Positions 11,290-22,362 of a stretch of 64,000 nucleotides of DNA are shown here, one piece after another. The translations under genes and the position numbers were made by a program. The notes under the pieces are model-generated. The model saw only the letters and a program-made list of their open reading frames with translations, did not search any database and was not told the origin of the DNA. The DNA lies in the NCBI GenBank assembly GCA_032622095.1, contig CP136063.1, positions 13,557,814-13,621,813 on the forward strand, given 5' to 3'. The stretch's first letter is position 1; every line of letters begins with the position of its first letter. The stretch comes from Siphonodentalium dalli. Taxonomy: Eukaryota > Mollusca > Scaphopoda > Gadilida > Siphonodentaliidae.

Positions 11290-11515
11290 GTGGCAGGTTA
11301 CCCGTATCTCATTATAGTGCCGGTATTCAGAAAGTTGTTGGTCAGATTGCCAGAACAGAACAGCGATGTCGGGGAACTGGATGTCTATAGTCTCCCCATA
11401 TTATGTTATCCGGTACCTCAATAGTTCCCAAAGTAGTGGGTGGTATCTCGGAACTGGTGCATGTCCATCGTAGTGGACGAAAGCAGGGGTCAAATAACTG
11501 ATTCCAGCACTAATT
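11290..11515. repeat. 226-bp direct repeat, copy 1
   Basis: Starts GTGGCAGGTTACCCGTATCT; repeated at 12410-12635 with about four mismatches and no indels. A foldback element begins at the last bases of this copy. Confidence 0.9.
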
Positions 11516-11688
11516 TTAGCACAATGACTGTCTGACCTTTCAAAGGACCAATTTTTTTAGTGTGGTGAGATCTCAAAATACACTGGGAGCAAACTTCTTT
11601 TTTTATATGAATGAGCTCATTCTCAATTGATGTACGAGTAATCAGAATTAGCACAAAACATGCAGGTATGATATATATATATATATAT

Positions 11689-11780
<92 letters not shown>

Positions 11781-11938
11781 CATACCTGCATGTTTTGTGC
11801 TAATTCTGATTACTCGTACATCCATTGAGAATGAGCTCATTCATATAAAAAAAGAAGTTTGCTCCCAGTGTATTTTGAGATCTCACCACACTAAACAAAT
11901 TGGTCCTTTGAAAGGTCAGACAGTCATTGTGCTAAAAT
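11513..11938. mobile_element. Foldback element with (AT)n centre
   Basis: Inverted arms of about 160 bp begin ATTTTAGCACAATGACTGTC; the arms are about 97% alike. They enclose an uninterrupted AT/ACAC microsatellite (11670-11781). The element sits directly at the end of direct-repeat copy 1. The open frames on both strands here are artefacts of the palindrome and the AT run. Confidence 0.85.
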
Positions 11939-12409
11939 CACCCCATGTTGGACACGAGCATATACTGTGTCATATAAATTGTAGCAGTGTGGTTAGAGAC
12001 TTGTGGTTGTTGTGTGGTATATCGTCTACATGCCATCACTCTGGTCGCCGAACTAGAGATTAGCATTGTGATATAGCATACCCTTTGATTCACCAACTCC
12101 TCAGATATACCCTGTTGGTAACATTTATTGGTTTTCTCTTGAAAAAAGGAAGTTTAGTTTTGAAAGAAATGTGCATATAGCAATGCTATAATAATATCCT
12201 TTTCGCAGACAATAAGTCATTGCTTGTTTAGAGTGTCAAAATGCTATGCCACTGAATCCTAAAGCAAGCAAGGCTGGCTCTCTGGTGTTTACATCTCCGA
12301 TTTGGTAGACAATGTGTGACATGTTCATCAGCTAGGGGTAGCCAATATACTAGTATAGCTATGTATCAATGGGCCGCATAACATGTACAATTACTGGATA
12401 TTCACATTA
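11939..12409. other. Spacer between the direct repeats
   Basis: No gene or domain recognised in about 470 bp. Confidence 0.4.
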
Positions 12410-12635
12410 GTGGCAGGTTACCCGTATCTCATTATAGTGTCGGTATTCAGAAAGTTGTTGGTCAGATTGCCAGAACAGAACAGCGATGTCGGGGAACTGG
12501 ATGTCTATAGTCTCCCCATATTATGTTATCCGGTACATCAATAGTTCCCAAAGTAGTGGGTGGTATCTCGGAACTGGTGCATGTCCATCGTGGTGGACGA
12601 AAGCAGGGGTCAAATAACTGATTCCAGCATTAATT
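12410..12635. repeat. 226-bp direct repeat, copy 2
   Basis: Same orientation and length as 11290-11515. The pair could be segmental duplication or the terminal repeats of a ~1.35-kb element (11290-12635); no primer-binding site or target duplication was found. Confidence 0.88.
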
Positions 12636-14320
12636 GGTCAGCTAAATTACCCACCGCACATAATAACACATATCCATGCAAACCATACATTTGTTTGGCC
12701 TCGGATCATCAGCATCTAGGATAGCCCATGTAGTGGCATAGCGAAACATAGGACTGATTACAGTGACACAGTTTAGTGGTGACCAGATAACATACACCGG
12801 TATTTGACTATTCCTCTAGTTTACCTGTGTCGTTGGATCTGGGAGGAATTTGCGAGTCATCTGTGGCAGTGCATTCTAAGTATCTATCCCGAAATTGGGA
12901 CGCCAGTGCTCTTGTCTCTATTGATGTCTAGATTATCCATATTATGTATCCGTATTGTGGTGGTCAATGTCAAGAGAAGTCACTGTAGTCTAACAGCTGT
13001 GAAAAGCGTGACATACACGTATATCTAGCAATGACAATATATTCTTATCCTGGGACTGCGCTAGCCAAATACAAATTCCAGCAGTGGTCGGCCAAGTTAG
13101 CCATATCCATGGCTGTCATTGGCTGACCATAGAGTACTTCTGCAGTGGTGACCAGATTACCTATATCTGATATCCTGGAATTATGGTGCAGATCGAGTGC
13201 ACAAATATCACCCATGCACATCCTGAAACTAGGCAACCAATGTGCCAGTTTCCAGTGATGAACAGATTGTCTGTATTCTGGAATCATGTGATCATTGTGC
13301 ACATCTTCACTTATGATCAAATTCCCCATACACCGCTTGACCAGTGTACCCATCTATGAAGGTGGTCCGATGTGTCACTCACGAAGACTGAACAATTCTT
13401 CAATTTAGTAATTTCAGGACTTTGTCTGGTAGTACCAACTCTTAAGTATGAAACTTTTTTAATTTTGATAATAAAACCACCAAATTCTCTTCAGTATATT
13501 ATGAAGAATATTAGCAAGGTATAGTCAATGTAACTTGTATTGCCATTGCCAAAGAAAGTAACCTGATTCATGCCAACATTCCGCTACACTTACATGGTCA
13601 AGCCATTTGGAAGTTTTGTGTCAAATGTGTAGCAGCAAAGTGGAATAATCCAATCTTCTTATAAGATTTTCTATAGTGAGAAACCAACGCTATTCATACA
13701 GAAGGAGAATGTAGGAGATTCAAATGTTTCCGTGTGGTTTGATTGAAGTCAATTAAGCATATCGGCGGTTGCATTGTGGACATGTCGCTTACCACCAGAT
13801 TATGTTTACACATTCTGCTACAAATTGGGCCGATATCTCAAAATGTGTAGCTTTGTTGCCGTAAATCACACGACTTCTCATGCCAAGTGTGTATCCACAC
13901 AAGTATACCACAGTAGCACATGTTACAAGTTAAACGAATGTTTGGCTGAACCTGGCCATTACCACCTCTTTCAATGAAATCAGTAGAAATGGTTATTTAT
14001 TTATCACAGGGTACCATTCTAATGTCTTCTTTCTTCAAATTGGTATTTTGCCCCATTGCTTACTGGCTGTGTTATTGGCACTCATGACTGAAAACATTTT
14101 TTTTTTCTCAAAACACATTGATGACAGATCTTGAAACATGCTGTTAGGAGTTGAATATGATTTCGATAAATCGCCGACTTGACTTTATTCAGTTTAATTT
14201 TCAAAACAGGTATACATTTTGACTAAGTACTACATGCGACAAACGTATGGTCTGAACTGTATTAGCTTATGACAATACAATATTAATGGGATGAAAATAA
14301 TTATTTTTAAAAATGGTGTA
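12636..14320. other. No gene; degenerate short repeats
   Basis: Between 12636 and 13350 motifs of the type CAGTGGTGACCAGATTACC recur loosely (12773, 13082, 13142, 13253), suggesting an old tandem array. From 13350 to 14320 nothing was recognised; short frames at 13045-13353 and 13774-13977 lack domains. Confidence 0.35.
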
Positions 14321-14640
14321 TCTTCGTTGATAAGTGCCGTGTGCTGGTGAGGCATGGGTTCCAATTCTGCTCATTGGATCTTTTATTCATCCTAATAAGG
14401 TATTTGATAGTGTTAAAATAATCAACACCAGCTAACACCATTCACTTAGTGGTATGTAAGCGCATCATTCCAATTTAAGAAACTGATATTTGTTTGTTTG
14501 TTTGTTTTATTGGGGTTAATGGTCGTTTGAGCTGCTATGTCACATCATGGCATATCAGGTCAGGTTTACAGGTGGAGAAGAGGCTGTGAAGAGAATATAT
14601 CTCACTGAGAATAAATCACTGAACACAGGAAAGCAATTGA
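14321..14640. repeat. Possible tRNA-derived SINE remnant
   Basis: GGGTTCCAATTCTGC near 14367 resembles an RNA polymerase III B box, preceded about 35 bp upstream by a poor A-box-like stretch (TTCGTTGATAAGTGCC). It is followed at 14488-14560 by TTTG repeats and TTTTATTGGGGTTAATGG, resembling dispersed repeat tails. Weak; it could be chance. Confidence 0.25.
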
Positions 14641-15968
14641 CAAACTTTCCCAATTACATGTACATGAATCTCTGTGTTCCAGCTGATTCAAATCAGTTTC
14701 ACCATCACTAATTGGAGTGGCTTATGTTTGTCTTATGCAACACATACCTTACCAAATGAGCCACTTTGTGCCCCACCTATATTGGATATAATTATGATTG
14801 TTGCAATATGTTTGAATAAAACATCTAACCTGATACGCCTAAACCATCCCCTCTCACAAGTGATAATTGACAACATGGCACAATTTTAAGTTCAAGGTCA
14901 CCAAAAACATTCCAACTTTCATATAAAGCCCCCAAATAGTATGATGTTAGTCATATTATGTCTCCCCAGTGTGAAGTAATGAATAATATGAACAATGCAT
15001 AATGTTTAGCTCCCTTGTGCACATTCCAGACAACCTATAGTGAAAATTCATGTTGATGACCTTGACCTTGACCTCAAGGTCATATGAGGGGGTCTGCCAA
15101 TTTGGGTCTCGCTTCGAACTGAACCCCCTTGGTCTACTCTATATGTGTACCAATTTTCATGCTTTTATCCAAATTTTCACATCCCATCAGCTTACAGCCC
15201 CCACTAATAGTTTGATTTGATAGTGTTAACTAATTAGCTTAACTTGCACTTCCTAATCCCCTCATCATATTTCCATTTGTCACCTCTCTGGCTCAGCGTG
15301 ACATTTCCAAACTTTATAATTTACTAATCCAAAAGCCTATAGGGCGAAGCTTTAGCATACTGTTACTGTTATATTATTATGTTGTGTCGACTTACATGAA
15401 ACCAATACGAAACGAAATTGAAACAGAAGAACAACTTATAATGAAATGTGAAAAACTATTGGCGGTATATTTTTCCACTGAAATAGGATTTCACCAACCA
15501 ATTATCGTAAACTTTGATGTCAAAAAAGTTCATATTACTCCTGATGGCTGATATCCCGAACATCTGCAATCTCATCTGTAACTGAGAATATATACTTATC
15601 TAGTGTTGGGATACAATACATGTTCTTTTGTTCTATTATATATTTTATATGGAGTTGTCGTGTGTTTAAATGGCAACTGTCCTACATGGGTGTATTTTGT
15701 CAATAAATGTTTGTTTTTGTTGCATAGAAATGGTAAACAGTTATACTTGTGTTATAATATTTGCCACTGTTGTGTTTCCCATGAGCTTCGACCAAACTCT
15801 ATATGCGGAATCCACTGCATGCCACATAATATTTAAGCAAGAAAATAATAAAATTCATAGTGAAGCGCTAATTTACGAAGATTCATTCTGCCCTCCTTTC
15901 CTCCTCTGTCGTCGAAATCTAAGGTTGTTTCCAATCTTCCTTCGACGAACATATTAAATGTCACGAAC
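14641..15968. other. Dispersed repeat fragments, no gene
   Basis: At 15060-15185 a GACCTTGACCTCAAGGTCAT block and a CCAATTTTCATGCTTTTATC block recur, the latter inverted relative to 10700-10740. The remainder has only short frames (15603-15957) without domains. Confidence 0.35.
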
Positions 15969-16070
<102 letters not shown>

Positions 16071-17555
16071 TTAAAGCTTATCTCCGGTGTGGATTCTCTT
16101 ACGTGTCACCAGGTTGCTCGGATGATTAAATGATTTCCCGCATGTATCAAAACGGTTTGGATTATCTGCAGTGTGGATTCTCTTATGCTTCACCAATGTG
16201 CTCGATTGATTGAATGATTTCCCGCATATATCACAACTGTAAGGCTTATCTCCGGTGTGGATTCTCTTATGTGACGCCAAGGTGCTCGATTGATTGAATG
16301 AGTTCCCACATATATCACAACTGTAAGGTTTATATCCAGTGTGGATTGTCTTATGTCTCACCAAGTTGCTTGTTTGGTTGAATGAGTTCCCACATATATC
16401 ACAACGATAAGGGCTATCTCCGGTGTGGATAATCTTATGTTTCACCAAGTGGCTCGATTGATTAAATGATTTCCCGCATAAATCACAACGGTAATACTTA
16501 TCCCCGGTGTGGATTTTCTTATGTGACGCCAAGTTGCCCGATGTATTAAATGATTTTCCACATATATCACAACGGTAAGGTTTATCTCCGGTGTGGATTC
16601 TCGTATGTGTCACCAAGTTGCTCGATTGACTAAATGAGTTCCCGCATATATCACAATGGTAAGGTTTATCTCCAGTGTGGATTCTCTTATGTATCGCCAA
16701 GTTGCTCGATCGATTAAATGATTTCCCGCATATATCACAACAGTAAGGTTTATCTCCGGTGTGGATTATCTTATGTTTCACCAAGGTGACCATTTGATTA
16801 AATGATTTTCCGCATATTTCACATTGGTAAGGTTTATCTCCGGTATGGATTCTATTATGTGTCACCATGCTGCCCAAAGTATTGAATGATTTTCCGCATA
16901 TATCGCAACGGCATGGTTCATCTCCGGTGTGGGTTCTCTTATGCTGCACGAGGTAACTCGAACGACTAAATGAATTCCCGCATATATCACAACGATAAGG
17001 TGTATCTCCAGTGTGGATTCTCTTATGTATTGCCAAGTTGCTCGATCGATTAAATGATTTCCCGCATATATCACAATTGTAAGGATTATCTCCGGTGTGG
17101 ATTATCTTGTGTTTCACCATATTACTCGATGAATTAAATGATTTACCGCATATATCACAATGGTAAGGTTTATCTCCGGTGTGGATTCTCTTATGTGTCG
17201 TCAGATCACTCGACCGATAAAATGATTTCCCGCATATATCACAATGGTAGGGTTTATCCCCGGTGTGTATTTTCTTATGTGTCACCAAGGTGCTTGATGT
17301 ATTAAACGATTTCCCGCATATATCACAATGGTAAGGTTTATCTCCGGTGTGGATTCCCATATGTCTCGTCAGGTCACTCGACTGATTAAATGATTTCCCG
17401 CATATATCACAACGGTAAGGTTTATCTCCAGTGTGGATTATGTTATGTCTCACCAAGTTGCCTGATGTGGCGAACAGTTTCCCACATACGCTACAATCAT
17501 GTCGTTTATTCCCCGTGTTGGCGGTCTCATGATTATTCAGGTTAGCATCTCCCAT
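16071..17555 (-). CDS. C2H2 zinc-finger protein, 17 tandem fingers (ZNF1)
   Basis: Predicted 494-residue DNA-binding protein made almost entirely of Krueppel-type fingers; expected to act in the nucleus as a sequence-specific transcription regulator. A 20-residue N-terminus (MGDANLNNHE) has no KRAB, BTB or SCAN-like domain. Sixteen fingers match C-x2-C-x12-H-x3-H with 28-residue spacing and TGDKPY linkers instead of the usual TGEKPY; the 17th is damaged (first Cys is Phe, first His is Arg). The start is supported by the same context and leader as the 42.1-kb locus (ATTCCACA, then ATGGGAGAT). Fingers 1, 5, 9 and 13 share an IIH ending and fingers 6 and 10 are identical in the recognition region, so the array grew partly in four-finger blocks. 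The ORF is intronless. An 18th intact finger follows the stop in frame. Target unknown. Confidence 0.88.
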   Translation of the reverse strand: MGDANLNNHETANTGNKRHDCSVCGKLFATSGNLVRHNIIHTGDKPYRCDICGKSFNQSSDLTRHMGIHTGDKPYHCDICGKSFNTSSTLVTHKKIHTGDKPYHCDICGKSFYRSSDLTTHKRIHTGDKPYHCDICGKSFNSSSNMVKHKIIHTGDNPYNCDICGKSFNRSSNLAIHKRIHTGDTPYRCDICGNSFSRSSYLVQHKRTHTGDEPCRCDICGKSFNTLGSMVTHNRIHTGDKPYQCEICGKSFNQMVTLVKHKIIHTGDKPYCCDICGKSFNRSSNLAIHKRIHTGDKPYHCDICGNSFSQSSNLVTHTRIHTGDKPYRCDICGKSFNTSGNLASHKKIHTGDKYYRCDLCGKSFNQSSHLVKHKIIHTGDSPYRCDICGNSFNQTSNLVRHKTIHTGYKPYSCDICGNSFNQSSTLASHKRIHTGDKPYSCDICGKSFNQSSTLVKHKRIHTADNPNRFDTCGKSFNHPSNLVTRKRIHTGDKL

Positions 17556-17568
17556 TGTGTGGAATAAT

Positions 17569-17958
17569 CAGATAGTCCTAAATATCCGCTGTTTATCACG
17601 TGACATCAGATAGTCCTTTTTATCCGCTGTTTATCTCGTAACGTCAGATAGTCCTATATATCCTCTGTCTATATGTTTATCTCCTCGCGACGTCAGATAG
17701 TCCTATATATCCGCTGCTTATCACGTGACGTCAAATAGTTCTATATACCCGCCGTTTATCACGTGACGCCAGATAGTCCCATTTATCCGCTGTTTACCAC
17801 GTGACGTCAGATAGTCTTATATATCCGCTGTTTATCTCATGACGTCAGGCAGTCTTACATATCCGCTGTTCATCGTGTGACGCCAGATAGTACTGTATAT
17901 CCGCTGTGTATCAACTGACGTCAGATAGTCCTATACACCCATTGTTTATCTCGTGAAG
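17569..17958. promoter_or_regulatory. Ten-copy 38-bp array of CRE/E-box-like sites upstream of ZNF1
   Basis: Tandem units start CAGATAGTCCTATATATCCG and end TTATCACGTGACGT, so each junction can form TGACGTCA (the palindromic cAMP-response element) abutting or overlapping CACGTG (E-box). Unit starts are near 17569, 17607, 17645, 17694, 17732, 17770, 17808, 17846, 17884 and 17922; the third is longer. Full TGACGTCA is kept at several junctions (about 17801, 17839, 17915) and CACGTG at four. The array begins 14 bp upstream of the ZNF1 ATG, so it covers promoter or 5' leader. Regulation by bZIP and bHLH factors is inferred from the motifs only. Confidence 0.7.
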
Positions 17959-18386
17959 TGGCAATTTTTATAGATAAGCTGCAGTTCATTCTTCGTCCAT
18001 TTATGTTCAACGACTTCCCTCGTCCGTGGCAGCGACACCGTTCAAGATACCGATCTCTGTCTCTTGGCTAAAGATATTCACCTGTTCACATGTGAAATTT
18101 TGAACAGACTAAAAGACCTGCACATCTCTGTGACTTTTATCCAATTGTTGTTTCATCAATCTAGCTGCTGTACATATGTACAAACCAGAAGGTTTTACCC
18201 TAAATGGATGGAAAGTTAAAGAGAAGTAGATAAGGAAGGATCTCGTATCAATCGAACAAAAAAATATATCGTTTTGTGCGCAATAAACGTGCGTCCAAAT
18301 ATGTGGTTGTGATTAGAAGCACCATTCACAAAACGATAGATGAATATACAGCCTACATTTGAGTAAGTGTGCTATCGGGTAGTTTA
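17959..18386. other. No gene between the repeat array and the 4-kb element
   Basis: Nothing recognised; 8-bp direct repeat GTAGTTTA at 18379-18386 is the left target duplication of the next element. Confidence 0.5.
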
Positions 18387-19474
18387 TAGACTGGTACCCT
18401 GTCCCAACTCCAGCTACTCGCCCGTAGGGACAGGGATAGGCTAAACAGAAAGTGGAATTTTGAATTGTGTTTCCGGTTTGTGAGACATTGTTTTAAAATA
18501 GAAAAGCACATTTCAACATCGGTACGTTTTTCTTAATTTAATAATACAAGACGCAATTATATAACTTTGACAACTACTCAATCAAATTGAATAGAGTGTT
18601 TTTCACAGGAATCGACTAACCCCGATCAACGGCAATAAGTTAAATAGTGCGAAATCATGTTTTTGTAGCTTGGATATTTGGAAACTCTGATGTCAACAAA
18701 CACCCCCCGTAACAGGTTACATCAATTTTGTGTCGAAGTTTGCTGGCTCATGTCGCATTTTATTAACTAAATTCGTCGGGGATATATTTACGCTCATGTT
18801 GATACCAAAATTAACACAATGGGTCGATGTGATTTGCCTGGGTGGACCTTTTACCATAAATTGCCAAACTTGGCTATACCGTCCCATGATCTGACAAGTT
18901 GGTCAGTCTGTACTACATACATTTAAGGGGTTTATTTACATTAATGATAAAACAGGTATCTCCTTCACACATATATGTCAATATAAGTTGATGACGATAG
19001 TTTTATTTGTTCCAAATAAGTTTCGTGAGGTACTAGTAATCACCCCCCCCCCCCTCGTGCACGGTTACATCAACATTGAAGAAGTTTGCTGCCTCATGTC
19101 TAATTTTTTTATTCCGATGTTTCGGCTATATTATTGTGGTCATTTTAGTACCAAAATCATCTATATGAGGCAGATATATTTTGTTTGCGTGAGGTGTTTT
19201 GTGTCAAACGGGAAAATCTGAGTTGTCTGGGGAGCAACGGAGCCTGAGGGTTAATATTACTAGTGCATATTATTTGTTGTTGTCTGTATGTCAGTATGGC
19301 TATTCGTGTTTGACCATACCAGTATATATTTTTTTTATAATAATTTTGAGTCTCAGCAAAATGTGTACTATATTGCATGTAAATAATTAAAAATAGTAGT
19401 AGATGAAAAAAATCATGTTGCTATTATAGCTTAGTTATAGCATAAGTACTAGTAATATGTTTAATATTTTGCAG

Positions 19475-19601
19475 AAATGGACCGTACACCAAGTTAAATA
19501 TCAACGAATGTCAGTACAAAGAGAAGAAATGTAAAAAGAAATCGGGATATCAGCACCCCGACCAAACACCACTCCGTGAGAAAAAAAGACAAAGTTTTTC
19601 T
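19475..19601 (+). CDS. Candidate internal exon inside the 4-kb element
   Basis: Bounded by an acceptor-like TTTAATATTTTGCAG (ending 19474) and a donor-like GTAAGT (from 19602). One frame is open throughout: one base plus 42 codons, beginning NGPYTKLNINECQYKEKKCK and ending with a basic REKKRQSF stretch, lysine-rich with two Cys. No domain is recognised. It could be a remnant of a transposase gene, a captured host exon, or chance. No partner exons were identified. Confidence 0.35.
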
Positions 19602-19837
19602 GTAAGTTTTCTGAAATGCATATCATATTTTAGTGGTTATTATTTTAAATACAATTTTATAATATATTTGGAATAAATGGCTAACAGCTCTGAAATCATA
19701 CCTTTATCCTCATGACATTATGATCTATGAGTCTTGGTAAGGTGGTTATAACTCTTCTCAGCTCATCACCTAAAAATTAATAATAGTTTGTATGACATAT
19801 TGAAAAAAGCATGTCTTGTACAGTACAGGCCTACTTG

Positions 19838-20255
19838 TACAGTAATGCCCTAAATAATCGACTCCTTAACCACAGCAGAATTATGGGTAATTTTTCAGGA
19901 TTTAGTCGGAAATATGGCTTGCTGCCATTCATCAGATAGCTCTCGGTGAGAGTTTTCCACTGAATAGCAACAAGCCATATTTCCGACTAAATCCTGAAAC
20001 ATTTCCCATAATTCTGCTGTGGCTAAAGAGTCAATTACTACAGTAATGCTCTAAGTAATCGACTTCTTAACCACAGCAGAATTATGGGTAACTTTTCAGG
20101 ATTTAGTCGGAAATATGGCTTGTTGTAATTCATCGGAAAGCTCACGGGGAGAACTTTCCGATGAATGGCAACGAGCCATATTTCCAACTAAATCCTGAAA
20201 AGTTACCCATAATTCTGCTGTGGTTAAGAAGTCGATTACTTAGAGCATTACTGTA
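19838..20255. mobile_element. Two tandem family-C hairpin elements
   Basis: Copy one 19838-20038 and copy two 20039-20255 each fold back on themselves (TACAGTAATGCCCTAAATAA / ACCACAGCAGAATTATGGGT / GGATTTAGTCGGAAATATGG arms). The right terminus of the first copy is missing and fused to the left terminus of the second. Nested in the 4-kb element. Confidence 0.8.
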
Positions 20256-20299
20256 CAGTTTGAACTTTGAGGTCCCCCATACCTACCTTAATAAATACC

Positions 20300-20760
20300 C
20301 AGACCAAGCCCGGATTTAGTGTGTCTGACATTTGCAGAATCATGTCCCCAGAGAGTGAATTTATTGACACTGTCAGACACAGCAGGCTAGCATCACCAAA
20401 TTCACCATTTGGGAACCTCATTCTGCTTAGGCCTCAACTGCTAATAGCAGTCTGCTATGGGAGACCTAGGATCAGATTGAAATTCCCCAGTTGAAGTTGA
20501 TAATGTTCACTCATTAGTCACCTCGATTATGCAAATTATTGTCTGCAAATTAGGGGGAAAAGAGTAACTGAACAGAAAAGTAACTAAAATCAATGTTAAT
20601 TTGAGGCCATAGATACTGGTACATGTACTTCCAGAAGATGAGGCCTAAACAGAATGAGGTTCCCAGAGGGTTAATTTGGTGATGCAGGGTAGCATCACTA
20701 AATTCACCCTCTGGGGACCTCATTCTGCAAATGTCTGACACACTATATCCAGGCTTGACC
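20300..20760. repeat. Imperfect foldback around TGTCTGACA motifs
   Basis: GGATTTAGTGTGTCTGACAT and CAGAATCATGTCCCCAGAGA (20310-20360) reappear inverted at 20700-20755; GCATCACCAAATTCACC and AGGCCTCAACT blocks also pair. No coding function. Confidence 0.6.
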
Positions 20761-20932
20761 CTGATCCTAATATTTTTATTTGTCTACCAAATTTATAAAT
20801 GACACCTGGACTATTTACCTCAAAATCTGCATAAGAATATTCTATTTCATTCTACATTACTCTCAGTAAATCAAGTACCAGTGCTACATTGTAAAAGTCA
20901 AAACTAATTGATGAGGATTAGAGTGCAAATCT

Positions 20933-21181
20933 TTAATCCTTTCATGACGGGAGCCGTAATGGTGCAGCATTAAAGACCCTGTTCCAAAGCATTCTCTTAT
21001 ATATGCGAGTCTCCCATAGGGCGCCTCGCATATATAAGAGAATGCATTGTCTTACAAGATCAAGTTAAATATTGTTTGGTCAAAGCATTCTCTTTTATAA
21101 GGGATCCTCACATTTATAAGAGAGTGCATTGGCACAGGGTGTTCACAAAATTTGAGGAAGCTCCAGTCATGGAAAGGTTAA
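20933..21181. mobile_element. Foldback element family D, TTAA-flanked
   Basis: TTAA at both ends, inverted ends CCTTTCATGACGGGAGC / GCTCCAGTCATGGAAAGG, with the family-D hairpins inside (GCATTCTCTTATATATGCGA). Confidence 0.75.
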
Positions 21182-22362
21182 TACAGAAAAGATTTTTAAT
21201 CAATAGAAAATAAGCAATTAATTTTCTGAAATAGGGACCCATTTTTTTTATTTGAGGCAATAGTTTCTATCAGAACAACATGGTATGCAGTTAACTAGGT
21301 TTATTTAATTTTAGGCTTGAAATTTAGAGGATATTACTTGGTTGGTTTGATATCAGGTCCGAAATCAGCCTGAGACTGAATGTCAAACACGTGCAGGGTC
21401 ACTGTGTCACCAATAAAACATGTGCGGGGGTCACTGTCACAAACAAATAAATAAATTAATGTCAAATCTACCAAGTAATATCATATTTATTAATTAGATC
21501 GCCTCTTTGTAGCTGACAACTATTTCAAATGAGTGACATCACGCAAACAAAATATATCTGCCTCATATAGATGATTTTGGTATTAAAATGACCACAATAA
21601 TATAGCCGAAACATCGAAATAAAAAAATCAGACATGAGGCAGCAAACTTCTTCAATGTTGATGTAACCGTGCACGAGGGGGGGGGGGGGGGGGGGGTGTG
21701 ATTACTAGTACCTCACGAAACTTATTTGGAACAAATAAAACTATCGTCATCAACTTATATTGACATATATGTGTGAAGGAGATACCTGTTTTATCATTAA
21801 TGTAAATAAACCCCTTAAATGTATGTAGTACAGACTGACCAACTTGTCAGATCATGGGACGGTATAGCCAAGTTTGGCAATTTATGGTAAAAGGTCCACC
21901 CAGGCAAATCACATCGACCCATTGTGTTAATTTTGGTATCAACGTGAGCGTAAATATATCCCCGACAAATTTAGTTAATAAAATGCGACATGAGCCAGCA
22001 AACTTCGACACAATATTGATGTAACCTGTTACGGGGGGTGTTTGTTGACATCAGAGTTTCCAAATATCCAAGCTACAAAAACATGATTTCGCACTATTTA
22101 ACTTATTGCCGTTGATCGGGGTTAGTCGATTCCTGTGAAAAACACCCTATTCAATTTGATTGAGTAGTTGTCAAAGTTATATAATTGCGTCTTGTATTAT
22201 TAAATTAAGAAAAACGTACCGATGTTGAAATGTGCTTTTTTATTTTAAAACAATGTCTCACAAACCGGAAACACAATTCAAAATTCCACTTTCTGTTTAG
22301 CCTATCCCTGTCCCTACGGGCGAGTAGCTGGAGTTGGGACAGGGTACCAGTCTAGTAGTTTA

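Larger units (their letters stand above)
18387..22354. mobile_element. 4-kb DNA-transposon-like element with ~0.81-kb TIRs and 8-bp TSD
   Basis: The ends read TAGACTGGTACCCTGTCCC and its complement. Left arm 18387-19191 and right arm 21540-22354 are near-identical inverted copies, with only scattered substitutions and a different C/G homopolymer length. GTAGTTTA occurs immediately outside both ends (18379-18386 and 22355-22362), a perfect 8-bp target duplication. Each arm holds an internal subrepeat (GGTTACATCAA, GAAGTTTGCTG and CTCATGTC blocks about 350 bp apart). The 2.35-kb interior carries a splice-bounded candidate exon and nested smaller elements, but no transposase domain was recognised. 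Long TIRs with 8-bp duplication are compatible with Mutator-like, hAT or P-type elements; assignment is open. High arm similarity indicates a recent insertion or gene conversion. Confidence 0.85.

Noticed and set aside
11490-12063. Long open frames with IYIYIY runs on both strands
   Set aside because: They are translations of the AT microsatellite and its palindromic arms; the two strands give nearly the same peptide, as expected for a foldback.
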